Shown here piece after piece: positions 8,565 to 17,407 of a DNA stretch of 64,000 nt (positions are counted from its first letter, which is position 1; every line of letters starts with the position of its first letter). The stretch comes from Pseudomonas monteilii (GTDB lineage: Bacteria; Pseudomonadota; Gammaproteobacteria; Pseudomonadales; Pseudomonadaceae): NCBI GenBank assembly GCA_001534745.1, contig CP013997.1, forward strand, positions 2,790,001 to 2,854,000, in the 5' to 3' direction. The translations under genes and the position numbers were made by a program. The notes below the pieces were generated by a model. That model had not been told where the DNA came from. It ran no database searches and saw only the letters and a program-made list of their open reading frames with translations.

Positions 8565-9212
8565 ATGGACGGTTCTATATCCCGGCGCCTGAGCATCGCC
8601 ACCCCCAGCGAGACCAACCTGACCGCCACCGTGCTCGACCTGGAGCAGCGCACCTTGCTGCTGACCTCGGCCAACAGCGGCAGCGGCACCAGCACCAGCG
8701 CCCTGGCCTTCGCCAGCCAGTTGGCCTTGATGAGCGCCGGTACCGTGCTGCTGATCGACACCTGCGCCGGTGTCGGCAGCCTCAGCCAGCAACTGGGCCT
8801 GGGCAAGCTGCGCGGCTTCACCGACCTGCTGTTCGACCGCGACACGCCCCCCCTGGCCCAGGACTGCGTGGTGCGCCTGCCCGACCAGCCCTTCGACGTA
8901 CTGCCCGGCGGTACCTGGCTGCGCGGGCGCGAGCGCCTGGACCCGGACCGTCTGCGCGTGCTGCTGCGCCAGTTCAGCAACCAGTACCGCTTCGTGGTGA
9001 TCGACGGCGAGGCCATCTACGTCAACGCCGACAGCCTGGTGATCGGCACCATGGTCGACGGCGTGATCCTGGTGGTGTGCGCCGAGCAGACCCGCCTGGA
9101 AGTCGCCCAGGCCGCCAGCCTGCGCCTGACCCAGGCCGGTGCGCGGCTGATTGGCAGCGTCTTCAACCGACGCAAGTACTACATGCCCCAGTGGCTCTAC
9201 AACAACCTCTGA
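8565..9212 (+). CDS. BY-kinase/CpsD-like ATPase with altered Walker A (probable pseudo-kinase)
   Basis: A 215-residue cytoplasmic protein aligned by eye with the CpsD/CapB/Wzc kinase domain that controls Wzz-dependent chain length. The Walker A position reads SANSGSGTSTSA, so Thr42 stands where the P-loop lysine of GxGK[ST] is expected. Walker A' keeps its Asp (VLLIDT, D65) but loses the usual DADLRxP continuation, and Walker B is FVVIDGEA (D147). The C-terminus carries a small tyrosine cluster (Y205, Y206, Y212). The fold is well supported; nucleotide hydrolysis and kinase activity are doubtful. It sits in the usual place between the initiating transferase and wza/wzz, which argues for a structural or regulatory role in the export complex. 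Confidence 0.75.
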   Translation: MDGSISRRLSIATPSETNLTATVLDLEQRTLLLTSANSGSGTSTSALAFASQLALMSAGTVLLIDTCAGVGSLSQQLGLGKLRGFTDLLFDRDTPPLAQDCVVRLPDQPFDVLPGGTWLRGRERLDPDRLRVLLRQFSNQYRFVVIDGEAIYVNADSLVIGTMVDGVILVVCAEQTRLEVAQAASLRLTQAGARLIGSVFNRRKYYMPQWLYNNL

Positions 9213-9232
9213 GCCAGGCCCAGGAGACGACC

Positions 9233-10255
9233 ATGAACTACCCGACCATCGCCCTGTGCGTGCTGGCCCTGAGCGGCTGCGCCGGTCAGCAGAGCCGCGA
9301 GATTCCGGTGCAGATCCTCACCGCCGCACCCGCCGAGGCGCAGGCCTCCGAGCTGGGCGGCCGCGAGCAGGTGCTGCGCCCGCAGGACGTGCTCGAAGTG
9401 ATCTTCCACTTCCCCAACACCAGCACCGGCACCTACACCCTTCAGCCCGGCGACACGGTGGACCTGAACTTCCTGTCCGCCAGCGGCCTGAACGGCAGCC
9501 AGCTGGTGCAGCCCGACGGCAGCATCACCCTGCCCAGCACCAACTCCGCCGTGCGCGTCGCCGGCCTGACCGCCAGCCAGGCGGAAGCGGCGATCCAGCA
9601 GGAGTTTCGCAACAAGCGGGTGTTCCAGAACAACCGCGACCAGGTGACCCTGCGCGTGCTCACCCCCATGAGCAGCGACGCCAACCTCAAGAGCGCCCTG
9701 AGCCACCCCGGCAGCGGCATGAGCCGCGACATCATCGTCGGCACCGATGGCCGCGCGACCTTCCCGGAGATCGGCTCGGTGCCGCTGCAGGGCCTGACCC
9801 TGGACCAGCTGCGCGACCACCTCAACCAGCGCTACGCCAACCTGCCCGGCCGGATGACCGTCGACGTGCTGCTCAAGGCCACCGCCGCCAACGAGATCTA
9901 CGTGCTCGGCGAAGTCGCCCAGCCAGGGTCGTTCCCGATCCGCCGCCCGGTCTCGGTGCTCGAGGCCCTGACCCTGGCCCGTGGCCCGACCCTCAAGGCC
10001 AAGCTCGGCTCGGTGGTGATCATGCGCCGTACCGGCAACCACGTGCAGGCCGTGCACTACGACGTCGACAAGGCCCTCGACGGCAGCGGCGCGCAGATCG
10101 CCTACCTGCAACCGGAAGACATGCTCTACGTGCCCAAGACCGCCCTGGCCAGCGCCGGCGAGCTGAGCCGCCAACTGGCCGACGTGGTGCTGTTCCAAGG
10201 CGTCAACTTCGGCTTCAGCTATCGCGCTGACAACAAGAACAGCATCGGCAATTGA
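9233..10255 (+). CDS. Wza-type polysaccharide export lipoprotein
   Basis: A 340-residue outer-membrane polysaccharide export protein. It starts with a lipoprotein signal; the lipobox is LSGC with C16 as the lipidated residue. A Poly_export domain follows (LRPQDVLEVIFHFP, VQPDGSITLPSTN, LTASQAEAAIQQEF, and again IIVGTDGRATFPEIGSVPLQGLTLDQL). SLBB-like segments come next (EIYVLGEVAQPGSFPI, EDMLYVPKT). It would form the periplasm-to-surface exit channel. A clear AGGAGA ribosome site lies 6 bases before the ATG, so the longer in-frame opening inside the ATPase gene is not the start. It is followed closely by wzz. Confidence 0.9.
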   Translation: MNYPTIALCVLALSGCAGQQSREIPVQILTAAPAEAQASELGGREQVLRPQDVLEVIFHFPNTSTGTYTLQPGDTVDLNFLSASGLNGSQLVQPDGSITLPSTNSAVRVAGLTASQAEAAIQQEFRNKRVFQNNRDQVTLRVLTPMSSDANLKSALSHPGSGMSRDIIVGTDGRATFPEIGSVPLQGLTLDQLRDHLNQRYANLPGRMTVDVLLKATAANEIYVLGEVAQPGSFPIRRPVSVLEALTLARGPTLKAKLGSVVIMRRTGNHVQAVHYDVDKALDGSGAQIAYLQPEDMLYVPKTALASAGELSRQLADVVLFQGVNFGFSYRADNKNSIGN

Positions 10256-10269
10256 CCAGGGACATGTTC

Positions 10270-11844
10270 ATGATTACCCAACCCAAAGAGAACTACGTAC
10301 ACGAGTTCTTCAGGATCTTCTTCGCCAACCAGCAGTTGGTGAAGCGTATTTTCCTGGTCTTCGCCGTGTTCGCCCTGATCCTGCCGTTCGTGCTCAGCGC
10401 GCGCTACGACATTCCCGCACAGGTCATCGTGCAGTCCAAGAAGCTCTCGCAGAGCGACACCAGCTCGGCCCTGGGGCAGCAGGCCGACACCTTCATCCCG
10501 CCGAGCCTGGCGGACATGGAAACCGAGAGCAACATCCTGCGCTCGCCGGCACTGATCCGCGAGACCATCAGCCAGCTGCGCACCGAGGGCTACTACCAGC
10601 CTGAGCCGAGCTGGGTGCGCGACCACCTGCTGACCCCCGTGCGCGAGCACGTGATCGCACCGGTGCAGGCCCTGTTCGCCGATGAAGAGGCAGTGCCACG
10701 CGACAGCGAACTCGACGGCCTGACCGACGAGGCGCTGAGCAAGCTCGACATCGCGGCGCTGCCCGGCTCGAACGTGATCTCGCTGAACTACTCGGCCAAG
10801 GATGCGCACCTGGGCACGGTGTTCCTCGGCCGCCTGCTGGAGAACTTCCTGAAGAACCGTCAGGACCTGCAATCCAACGAGCTGCCGGAAGCCTTCTACC
10901 AGCAGAAGAAGCTGCACTACCAGACCCGCCTGGGCGAGCTGGAAACCCAGCGCCTGAACCTGCTCGAGGCGATCAGCTCGTCCGACCCGCGGGAAGAGAT
11001 GACCTTCCGCCTCAACGCCATCAACACCGAGGAGCAGGCACTCAACGCGGCCCGCGACCGTCTGCTGCAGAACCAGCAGTGGCTGGACTACCTCAAGGCC
11101 AGCCGCGCCGCGGCCAACTCGGCCAAGCTCGCCGACTACAGCTTCCCGTACACCTTCGTCACCACCGTCGACAACCTGGCGCTGGAAGACCGCGAGATCA
11201 AGCAGCTCGGCGAACAGCTGACCAACCAGATGACGCGCTACAGCAGCGACCTGGCCATCTTCCAGGCCGGCTCCGACCCGATGCTGTTGCAACGCGAGCA
11301 GCTCAACGCCACCCGTAGCCAGCTGCTCAAGGTGGTCGACAACCGCATCCGCGAGCGCACCCAGGACCTGGCGGTGACCCAGCAGGTGATCGACCAGAAG
11401 TCCGCGCGCATCGCTGAGTACACCGCCCGCATCCATCAGCTGCGCGAGACCCAGAGCCAGACCCGCCAGCTCGACACCGAGATCGAGGCCCTGCACCGCG
11501 CCTTCTCGACCTACGCCCAGCGCTACGAAGAAAGCCGTGGCCAGGGCCTGCTCGACGGCAGCCAGTCCAACGCCCGTATCCTCAGCGCGCCATACGAGCC
11601 GACCAGCGCGGCCTTTCCCAAGCCGGGCCTGATCATCCCGTTCGGCCTGCTCACTGGCCTGCTGCTGGCCATCGCCGTGGTCTACGTCAAGGAGTTCTTC
11701 GACCATCGCTTCAAGCACCCTGCACAGATCGGCCAGCAACTGGGCCTGCCGGTGCTGCTGGTGATCAACGAACACACCCCGGTCCTGGCCAACCCGCACC
11801 GTCGCTGGAGCCTGCCGCGCCTGATGCACTGGGTGCGGCATTGA
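10270..11844 (+). CDS. Wzz/GumC-type polysaccharide co-polymerase (chain-length determinant)
   Basis: A 524-residue inner-membrane protein. A first membrane helix lies near residues 27-43 (FLVFAVFALILPFVLSA). A long periplasmic coiled-coil follows, with heptad-like segments such as LGELETQRLNLLEAI and RARIAEYTARIHQLRE-like stretches. A GNVR-type block (STYAQRYEESRGQG, then ILSAPYEPTSAAFPKPG) precedes a second helix (IPFGLLTGLLLAIAVVYV). There is no fused kinase; the separate ATPase upstream would be its partner. An ATG at 10264 and a TTG at 10252 are also open, but GGGA 7 bases before 10270 favours that start. Its stop overlaps the next gene by 4 bp. Confidence 0.88.
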   Translation: MITQPKENYVHEFFRIFFANQQLVKRIFLVFAVFALILPFVLSARYDIPAQVIVQSKKLSQSDTSSALGQQADTFIPPSLADMETESNILRSPALIRETISQLRTEGYYQPEPSWVRDHLLTPVREHVIAPVQALFADEEAVPRDSELDGLTDEALSKLDIAALPGSNVISLNYSAKDAHLGTVFLGRLLENFLKNRQDLQSNELPEAFYQQKKLHYQTRLGELETQRLNLLEAISSSDPREEMTFRLNAINTEEQALNAARDRLLQNQQWLDYLKASRAAANSAKLADYSFPYTFVTTVDNLALEDREIKQLGEQLTNQMTRYSSDLAIFQAGSDPMLLQREQLNATRSQLLKVVDNRIRERTQDLAVTQQVIDQKSARIAEYTARIHQLRETQSQTRQLDTEIEALHRAFSTYAQRYEESRGQGLLDGSQSNARILSAPYEPTSAAFPKPGLIIPFGLLTGLLLAIAVVYVKEFFDHRFKHPAQIGQQLGLPVLLVINEHTPVLANPHRRWSLPRLMHWVRH

Positions 11845-12932
11845 ACGCCGCCGCGCCCACTGCGCCACGCACCGTCCTGCACCTGCTCAACAGCGGCGGC
11901 TTCTACGGCGCCGAACGCATGCTGCTCGACCACTGCCAGGCCACGCCAGGACGGCATCGGGTGCTGTTCCTTGGCGCGCCGCCGGCCCTGCTGACGCGCT
12001 TTCGCCAGGCCGGCATCGAGTGCCAGAGCTGTGCGAGTCTGCTCGCGCTGCTGCGGTTGCTGGCGCGCGAACGCCGCCAGCGCCCGCTGCTCAACAGCCA
12101 CAATTTCAAGGGGCTGCTGCTGGGCTGGGTCGGCGCCACGCTGTGGCGCCTGCCGATGGTGGTCACCCAGCACGGCTTTACCCCGCGCAGCCGCAAGCAG
12201 CGTTTCTACACCTGGCTGAGCCTGCAACTGTGCCGGACCCCGACCGTCGACCAGGTGGTGTGCGTGGCCGACAGCATCGAGCGCCTGCACCAGCAGGCGG
12301 GCGTGGCGGCCGGCAAAGTGCGGGTGATCCGCAACGGCCTGCCCGAGCTGCAGGGCGCCACCCCGCGCAGCAACGGCCATGCCCACTGGCTGGCCGGCTT
12401 CGTCGGGCGCCTGAGCAGTGAAAAAGGCCCGGACCTGTTTCTCGACACCTTGATCCCGCTGTGTCAGCGCGAGCCGCGCGTGCGGGCGGTGATGCTCGGT
12501 GACGGCCCGGAACGGGCGGCCCTGCAGGCACGCATCGATGCCGCCGGGCTGACCGAACGCATCAGCTTGCCGGGGTTCCAGACCGACATGCGGCGCTGGA
12601 TGGCACGCCTCGATGCGCTGGTGATCAGCTCGCGCACCGAAGGCACACCGATGATCCTGCTCGAAGCCATGCAGGACGGTGTGCCGGTGGTGGCGTTCTC
12701 GGTGGGTGGCGTGCCTGACGTGATTCGCCACGGGCACAGCGGGCTGCTGGCCACGCCACTGGACACCCATGAACTGGGCCAGCAGTTGCAGGCCCTGCTG
12801 GACGACCCGGCCCAGGCCGAAGAACTGGTGGCCCGCGCCCGTCAGACCCAGCGCGAGCACTTCCATTTGCCGACCCTGGCGCGCCAATGGGCGCAGGTGT
12901 ACCGGCTGGCTGCACGGGAGGCCCTGGCATGA
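11841..12932 (+). CDS. Glycosyltransferase family 4 (GT-B fold)
   Basis: A 363-residue retaining glycosyltransferase. The N-domain begins VLHLLNSGGFYGAERML. The C-domain has FVGRLSSEKGPDLFLD, the linker VMLGDGPERAALQ, LPGFQTDMRRWMA and the donor-binding EX7E motif (RTEGTPMILLEAMQDGVPVVAFSVGGVPDV). It adds a sugar to the lipid-linked repeat unit at the cytoplasmic face. The start is a TTG overlapping the wzz stop (TTGA). No better ATG exists near the conserved N-terminus, and translational coupling would explain the weak start. The 3' end overlaps the Wzy gene by 4 bp. Confidence 0.88.
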   Translation: MNAAAPTAPRTVLHLLNSGGFYGAERMLLDHCQATPGRHRVLFLGAPPALLTRFRQAGIECQSCASLLALLRLLARERRQRPLLNSHNFKGLLLGWVGATLWRLPMVVTQHGFTPRSRKQRFYTWLSLQLCRTPTVDQVVCVADSIERLHQQAGVAAGKVRVIRNGLPELQGATPRSNGHAHWLAGFVGRLSSEKGPDLFLDTLIPLCQREPRVRAVMLGDGPERAALQARIDAAGLTERISLPGFQTDMRRWMARLDALVISSRTEGTPMILLEAMQDGVPVVAFSVGGVPDVIRHGHSGLLATPLDTHELGQQLQALLDDPAQAEELVARARQTQREHFHLPTLARQWAQVYRLAAREALA

Positions 12933-14302
12933 TCATCCCTCTGTCGCTGGTCGGCCTGGTGGCCCTGGTCAGCCTCGGCCTGCTGGCCAGCCCGTATCCG
13001 GCCCTGGCGCCAGGCGCGGTCCTGGGCCTGGCAGGCACCCTGGTGCTGTACCGCAAGCCGGCCTGGGGGCTGCTGGCGATTGCCGCGCTGGTCCCGCTGG
13101 AAGGCATCCTCAAGGACAAGCTGCTGTCCGGGGCCAAGCTGGTCGGCGTGGGCATGATCCTGATCCTCACCCTGCAACTGGCCGTGCGCCAACTGCCCGC
13201 CAGCCGTCTGGCCAGCAACCAGTGGCGGCTGCTGCTGCCGTTCCTGGCGCTGTACCTGCTGAGCCTGTGGACCAGCGACCTGCTGCCGATGTCGCTGGCG
13301 CATCTGCGCGAAATCAGCGTGGGCCTGATCGTCTTCGGCATCACCTTGCTGGTGGCCCGCGAACTGAGCCTGCCGATGCTGGCCCGGCTGGTCACCGTCA
13401 CGGTGTGCATCAGCTGCCTGTTCGCCCTGTTCATGACCAAGTACCAGCAAGGCGGTCGGGCCTCGGCGTCGCTCGACCCGAACAACTTCGCGCTGCTGAT
13501 CACCTTCGCCATGCCGTTGGCGCTGTGGCTGGCGATCAAGACCCGCTGGCTGCCGCTGCGGCTGTTCTGGATCGGTTGCTGCGTTCTGTTGCTGGCGGGC
13601 ATCACCAAAACCGAATCGCGCTCGGGGCTGGTGGTGATGCTGGCGAGCCTGGGCATCCTGCTGGTGCACTACCGGGAACAGGTGGCACGCATCCGGCCGC
13701 GGCACCTGGGTTTCGCCATGCTCGGCCTGGCCGTGCTGATCCCGGCCGGCGCGGCGCTGATGCCCGAGGGCTACGCCGCACGGATCCAGTCGCTGATGCT
13801 GCTCAAGGGGGGCGTCAACGCCCACAAGGACGAATCCCTCGGGCGCCGTGCCTCGTACCTCTTGGTCGGCCGTTCGATGATCGCCCACAGCCCGGTGCTG
13901 GGCACCGGGCCCGGCACCTTCCCGCTGCACTATGCCCGCAGCGGCTATGCCGTGGCCTTCGCCCCGAGCAACAAGGCCGCCGAGCTGTACCGCGCCGCGC
14001 ACAACACGTACCTGCAGGTGACCAGCGAAACCGGCGTGCCGGCCGGCCTGCTGTTCGTCGGCATGGTGCTGCTGGCCATCCGCAACTTCTGGCACGCACG
14101 TCGCCTGTGGCTGGCACGGGGTGATCGAGAGAACGCCGACCTGATGACGCACCTGACCATGAGCATGATGGCCATGGGCATCTTCCTGATGTTCCTGACC
14201 GCCTACAACCACAAGTACCTGTGGCTGATGCTGGCGCTGTCCGGCGTGCTGGTGCGCCAGGCCGCCGAACCCCGTCAACAGGAGGTCGCACTGTGCAACT
14301 GA
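12929..14302 (+). CDS. Wzy-like O-antigen ligase/polymerase
   Basis: A 457-residue polytopic membrane protein with about 11-12 hydrophobic helices. It has the Wzy_C/O-antigen-ligase pattern: a large periplasmic loop around residues 285-370 with VGRSMIAHSPVLGTGPGTFPLHYA and AHNTYLQVTSETGVPAGLLFVGMVL, where Arg and His residues of the family sit. It would polymerise repeat units flipped by Wzx. Waal-type ligase activity cannot be ruled out by sequence alone, but the operon context with Wza, Wzz and Wzx favours polymerase. The ATG lies in an ATGA overlap with the upstream gene. Confidence 0.85.
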   Translation: MIIPLSLVGLVALVSLGLLASPYPALAPGAVLGLAGTLVLYRKPAWGLLAIAALVPLEGILKDKLLSGAKLVGVGMILILTLQLAVRQLPASRLASNQWRLLLPFLALYLLSLWTSDLLPMSLAHLREISVGLIVFGITLLVARELSLPMLARLVTVTVCISCLFALFMTKYQQGGRASASLDPNNFALLITFAMPLALWLAIKTRWLPLRLFWIGCCVLLLAGITKTESRSGLVVMLASLGILLVHYREQVARIRPRHLGFAMLGLAVLIPAGAALMPEGYAARIQSLMLLKGGVNAHKDESLGRRASYLLVGRSMIAHSPVLGTGPGTFPLHYARSGYAVAFAPSNKAAELYRAAHNTYLQVTSETGVPAGLLFVGMVLLAIRNFWHARRLWLARGDRENADLMTHLTMSMMAMGIFLMFLTAYNHKYLWLMLALSGVLVRQAAEPRQQEVALCN

Positions 14303-15258
14303 TCAGCCTCGTAATCCCGATGTTCAACGAAGCGCGGCACATCGTGCGCACCCTTCAAGCGGCCCGTCATGCGGCCACGGTGGCCGGGCTGCGCTGCGAG
14401 CTGGTGGTGGTGGACAACGGCTCCAGCGACGAGGGCCCGCGCCTGGCGCGCCAGCACGGTGCACGGGTGCTCAGCGTCCCCGGCCTGCCGATCGGCGCCC
14501 TGCGCAACCGTGGCGCCCAGGCCAGCCGGGGTGACTGGCTGGCGTTTCTCGATGCCGACATCGAAGTGCCAGGTGACTGGCTGCAGCGCCTGCTGGACCT
14601 GCACCAGCGCGGCGAAGGCGACGTGTTCGCCCTGGACTGCGACACGCCGCGCCAGGCGCCCTGGTTCGCCTATGCCTGGCAGCGCCGCACCCTGCGTGCC
14701 GGCGCGGCGGTGCAGGACAGCCAGTGGCTGCCGACACCGAACCTGCTGATGCGCCGCACCTGGTTCGAGGCGGTCGGCGGCTTCGACGAGCGCCTGCGTA
14801 CCGGCGAGGACAAGGACTTCACCCTGCGCCTGCACGCAGCCGGCGCACGCCTGCGCGCCGTGCGGGCGCCGGTGGTGCTGCACTGGGGCTTCGAAGGCAG
14901 CTGGTCGGAATGGATCGGCAAGGAGCTGTGGCGCCAGGGCAGTCACCTGGACCTGCTGCGCAGCCACGGGGCCAGCCTGCGCCTGCTGCGCTTTCCCCTG
15001 CTGTCGATGGGCATCTGGCTGCTCGATGCCTTGGTCCTGGCGCTGCTGTCGGCCGGTCATGCCGGTCTGGCGCTGATGCTGCTCGCGTTCGGCGCCCTGC
15101 CCGCACTGGTGCTGAGCCTGCGCCAGAGCCTCAAGCACCGTGCCCCCGTGTTCGTGCTGCAGCTGTGGGGGCTGCATTGGATTCGTCTGCACCTGGCGGG
15201 CGCGGCCTTCGTGCTCAGCCTGTTCAATCGCACCGCAAGGAGGCCCGCTCGTGGCTGA
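14293..15258 (+). CDS. Glycosyltransferase family 2 with C-terminal membrane helices
   Basis: A 321-residue GT-A enzyme. The N-terminus reads ISLVIPMFNEARHI, followed by ELVVVDNGSSDEGP and the DxD-type metal motif FLDADIEVPGDW. The acceptor region has NLLMRRTWFEAVGGFDERLRTGEDKDFTLRL, with ED as the likely catalytic base. Two hydrophobic helices lie near residues 235-285. The start is the GTG at 14293, preceded by AGGAGG at 8 bases, and overlaps the wzy stop by 10 bp. It contributes one linkage of the EPS repeat unit; the sugar is not predictable. Confidence 0.88.
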   Translation: MQLISLVIPMFNEARHIVRTLQAARHAATVAGLRCELVVVDNGSSDEGPRLARQHGARVLSVPGLPIGALRNRGAQASRGDWLAFLDADIEVPGDWLQRLLDLHQRGEGDVFALDCDTPRQAPWFAYAWQRRTLRAGAAVQDSQWLPTPNLLMRRTWFEAVGGFDERLRTGEDKDFTLRLHAAGARLRAVRAPVVLHWGFEGSWSEWIGKELWRQGSHLDLLRSHGASLRLLRFPLLSMGIWLLDALVLALLSAGHAGLALMLLAFGALPALVLSLRQSLKHRAPVFVLQLWGLHWIRLHLAGAAFVLSLFNRTARRPARG

Positions 15259-16387
15259 ACTCGTATTCTGGATGTGCCTGCTGCTCCCCGTGTATGCCTG
15301 GATCGGCTACCCCGTGCTGCTGACCCTGGCCGCGCCGTTCTTCTCGCGTCGCCGCCTGAGCCCGCTCGCGCCGCAACGGGTCAGCGTGGTGATCGCCGCG
15401 CACAATGAAGCGCGCCACATCGTCGACAAGCTGCGCAGTGTGCTGCGCCAGGACTACCAGGCCGCCGACCTGCAGGTGGTGGTGGTCAGCGACGGCTCGA
15501 CCGATGCCACCGTGCAGCTGGCACGCAGCCTGGGCGACCCGCGGGTGGAAGTGCTCGACCTGCCGCGCCTGGGCAAGGCCGGTGTGCTCAATGCCGGGGT
15601 CGAAGTCAGCCGCGGCGAGCTGCTGGTCTTTACCGACGCCGACAACCAATGGGCCGACGACACCCTGGGCCTGCTGCTGGCACCGTTCGCCGACCCTGAA
15701 GTCGGCGCCAGCGCCGGGCACATGATCATCCCGGTGGTCGGCAAGGGCCTGAGCCTGGGTGACAGCCTCTACCGGCACTACGAAGCCTGGGTGCGCAAGG
15801 TGGAGAACCGCACCGGCTGCATGGTCTCGGCCGACGGCGCCTTGCTGGCGCTGCGCCGCACGCTGTACCAGGCGGTGCCCAAGCAAGTCAACGACGACTT
15901 CTTCATCAGCACCTGCGCGCCGGCTGCCGGCAAGCGCATCGTCTACGTGCCCGAAGCCATCGTGCTCGACCAGGGGGTGGACGAGGCAGACAAGCAGTTC
16001 CGCCGCCGCCAGCGGGTCACCGTCGGGGGTCTGTTGAGCCTGGCAGCGCGGCGCGAGCTGCTCAACCCGGTACGCCATGGCCTGTACGCCATCGCCCTGA
16101 TCAGCCACAAGCTGATCCGCCGCCTGGCCCCGGTGCTGTTGCTGCCGCTGCTGCTGGCCAACCTCTGGCTGGCGCTGGAGCCTGGCCTGTTCCGCTGGAT
16201 GCTGGCGGCCCAGCTGATCGGTTACGGCGTGGCGGTCCTTGGTCTGCTCGACGTACGTCGGCGCCTGCCCAAACCCTTTCGACTGGCGGCGTTCCTGCTG
16301 GTGACCCTGGCGGGCATGAGCGTGGGCCTGTGGCAGTTCCTGCGCGGGCACAGCTACAGCCAGTGGAACCCGAACCAGAACCGTTGA
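15251..16387 (+). CDS. Membrane-bound glycosyltransferase family 2
   Basis: A 378-residue enzyme. It has an N-terminal membrane helix (LVFWMCLLLPVYAWIGYPVLL). The GT-A catalytic core is RVSVVIAAHNEARHI, VVVVSDGSTDAT, the metal motif VFTDADNQWADDT, VSADGALLALRRTLY, NDDFFIS and the QFRRRQRVTVGG segment matching the Q/RxxRW-like block of processive enzymes. Several C-terminal membrane helices follow. The closest general class is the hyaluronan/cellulose synthase-like GT2 group. The GTG start at 15251 has AAGGAGG 6 bases upstream and overlaps the preceding stop by 8 bp. It may extend the glycan at the inner membrane. Confidence 0.86.
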   Translation: MAELVFWMCLLLPVYAWIGYPVLLTLAAPFFSRRRLSPLAPQRVSVVIAAHNEARHIVDKLRSVLRQDYQAADLQVVVVSDGSTDATVQLARSLGDPRVEVLDLPRLGKAGVLNAGVEVSRGELLVFTDADNQWADDTLGLLLAPFADPEVGASAGHMIIPVVGKGLSLGDSLYRHYEAWVRKVENRTGCMVSADGALLALRRTLYQAVPKQVNDDFFISTCAPAAGKRIVYVPEAIVLDQGVDEADKQFRRRQRVTVGGLLSLAARRELLNPVRHGLYAIALISHKLIRRLAPVLLLPLLLANLWLALEPGLFRWMLAAQLIGYGVAVLGLLDVRRRLPKPFRLAAFLLVTLAGMSVGLWQFLRGHSYSQWNPNQNR

Positions 16388-16396
16388 GGCCAGGAC

Positions 16397-17407
16397 ATGC
16401 CGCTCAAGACGTTGCTCAAACAGGCCAGCGGATGGTTGTATTTCCATTCTCCGTCCGGCCGCAAGACACTGCAGCACAATGGCGTGATCCTCATGCTGCA
16501 CCGGGTGCTGCCCGACGATGCCAGTGCCGCCCTGCCGCACCGCAACGAGCTGTGCATCGGCCAGGCCACCTTCGATGGGCTGCTCGGCTGGCTGTCGCGC
16601 CACTTCGACTGCGTCAGCCTGATGGACCTGCTGCAAGGGCATGGCCAGGCCGACCGCCCGGCCCGTCCGCGGGTGGCGCTGACCTTCGACGACGGCTGGC
16701 GCGACAACGCCTCCAATGCCTTCCCGCTGCTGGTCAAGCACCAAGTGCCGGCGAGCATCTTCCTGTCCACCGACTACATCGGCAGCCGCCAGCGGTTCTG
16801 GTGGGAAAGCGTTGGCGAGACGCTGTGGGGCAGCCACGGCGAAGCGCCGCGCTATCGGTTGATCGAACAGCTGCGTCAGCTCGGCCGGCCCTTGCCGGTG
16901 AACTACTTTCTGTACGCCCAGCCGGCCGCACGCAGCCTGTTGCTCGCGCGCTACCTGCAAAGCCTCAAGACCCTCAGCCCGCAGGCCTTGCACCTGCTGA
17001 CCGACGTCTGCCCGCCCGAGTCCCTGCCCCAGGCCATGGACTGGGAGCAGGTGCGGGAAATGGAGGATTCCGGGTTGGTGCGCTTCGGCCCCCACGGCGC
17101 CAGCCATGCCCTGCTGCCGCTGCTCGACGACGCTGCGCTGGACGAGGAGCTGCGCCGCAGTCACGACGCCCTGCGCGCCGGCTGCCAGGCCCCGCTGCCG
17201 GTGTATTGCTACCCCAATGGCGACCATGACGCGCGGGTCCGCGCCCATGTCGCCGGACACGCCTACCCCTGGGCCTTGAGCACGCGCATCGGCGTCTGCC
17301 AGGCCCATGACGACCCGCTGGCGCTGCCACGCATCGGGGTCAGTCAGCACAATGCCAGTCGTCCAGCGTTGCTGGCCTGGCGCATCAGTCGAGGGAACCG
17401 GCCATGA
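16397..17407 (+). CDS. Polysaccharide deacetylase (carbohydrate esterase 4-like)
   Basis: A 336-residue protein of the NodB/PgaB-like CE4 fold. The metal-binding motif is ALTFDDGWRDNA (D98, D99), with an earlier LMLHRVL segment and PASIFLSTDYIG after it. The second part contains GPHGASHALLP (His-rich metal motif, H-x3-H-like) and VYCYPNGDHDARV, the usual active-site Pro/Asn strand. It has no signal peptide, so it is likely cytoplasmic or peripherally bound and would act on lipid-linked intermediates or precursor sugars. It follows the GT2 gene after 9 bp with a GAGG/CAGG ribosome site, and overlaps wzx by 4 bp. Confidence 0.85.
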   Translation: MPLKTLLKQASGWLYFHSPSGRKTLQHNGVILMLHRVLPDDASAALPHRNELCIGQATFDGLLGWLSRHFDCVSLMDLLQGHGQADRPARPRVALTFDDGWRDNASNAFPLLVKHQVPASIFLSTDYIGSRQRFWWESVGETLWGSHGEAPRYRLIEQLRQLGRPLPVNYFLYAQPAARSLLLARYLQSLKTLSPQALHLLTDVCPPESLPQAMDWEQVREMEDSGLVRFGPHGASHALLPLLDDAALDEELRRSHDALRAGCQAPLPVYCYPNGDHDARVRAHVAGHAYPWALSTRIGVCQAHDDPLALPRIGVSQHNASRPALLAWRISRGNRP

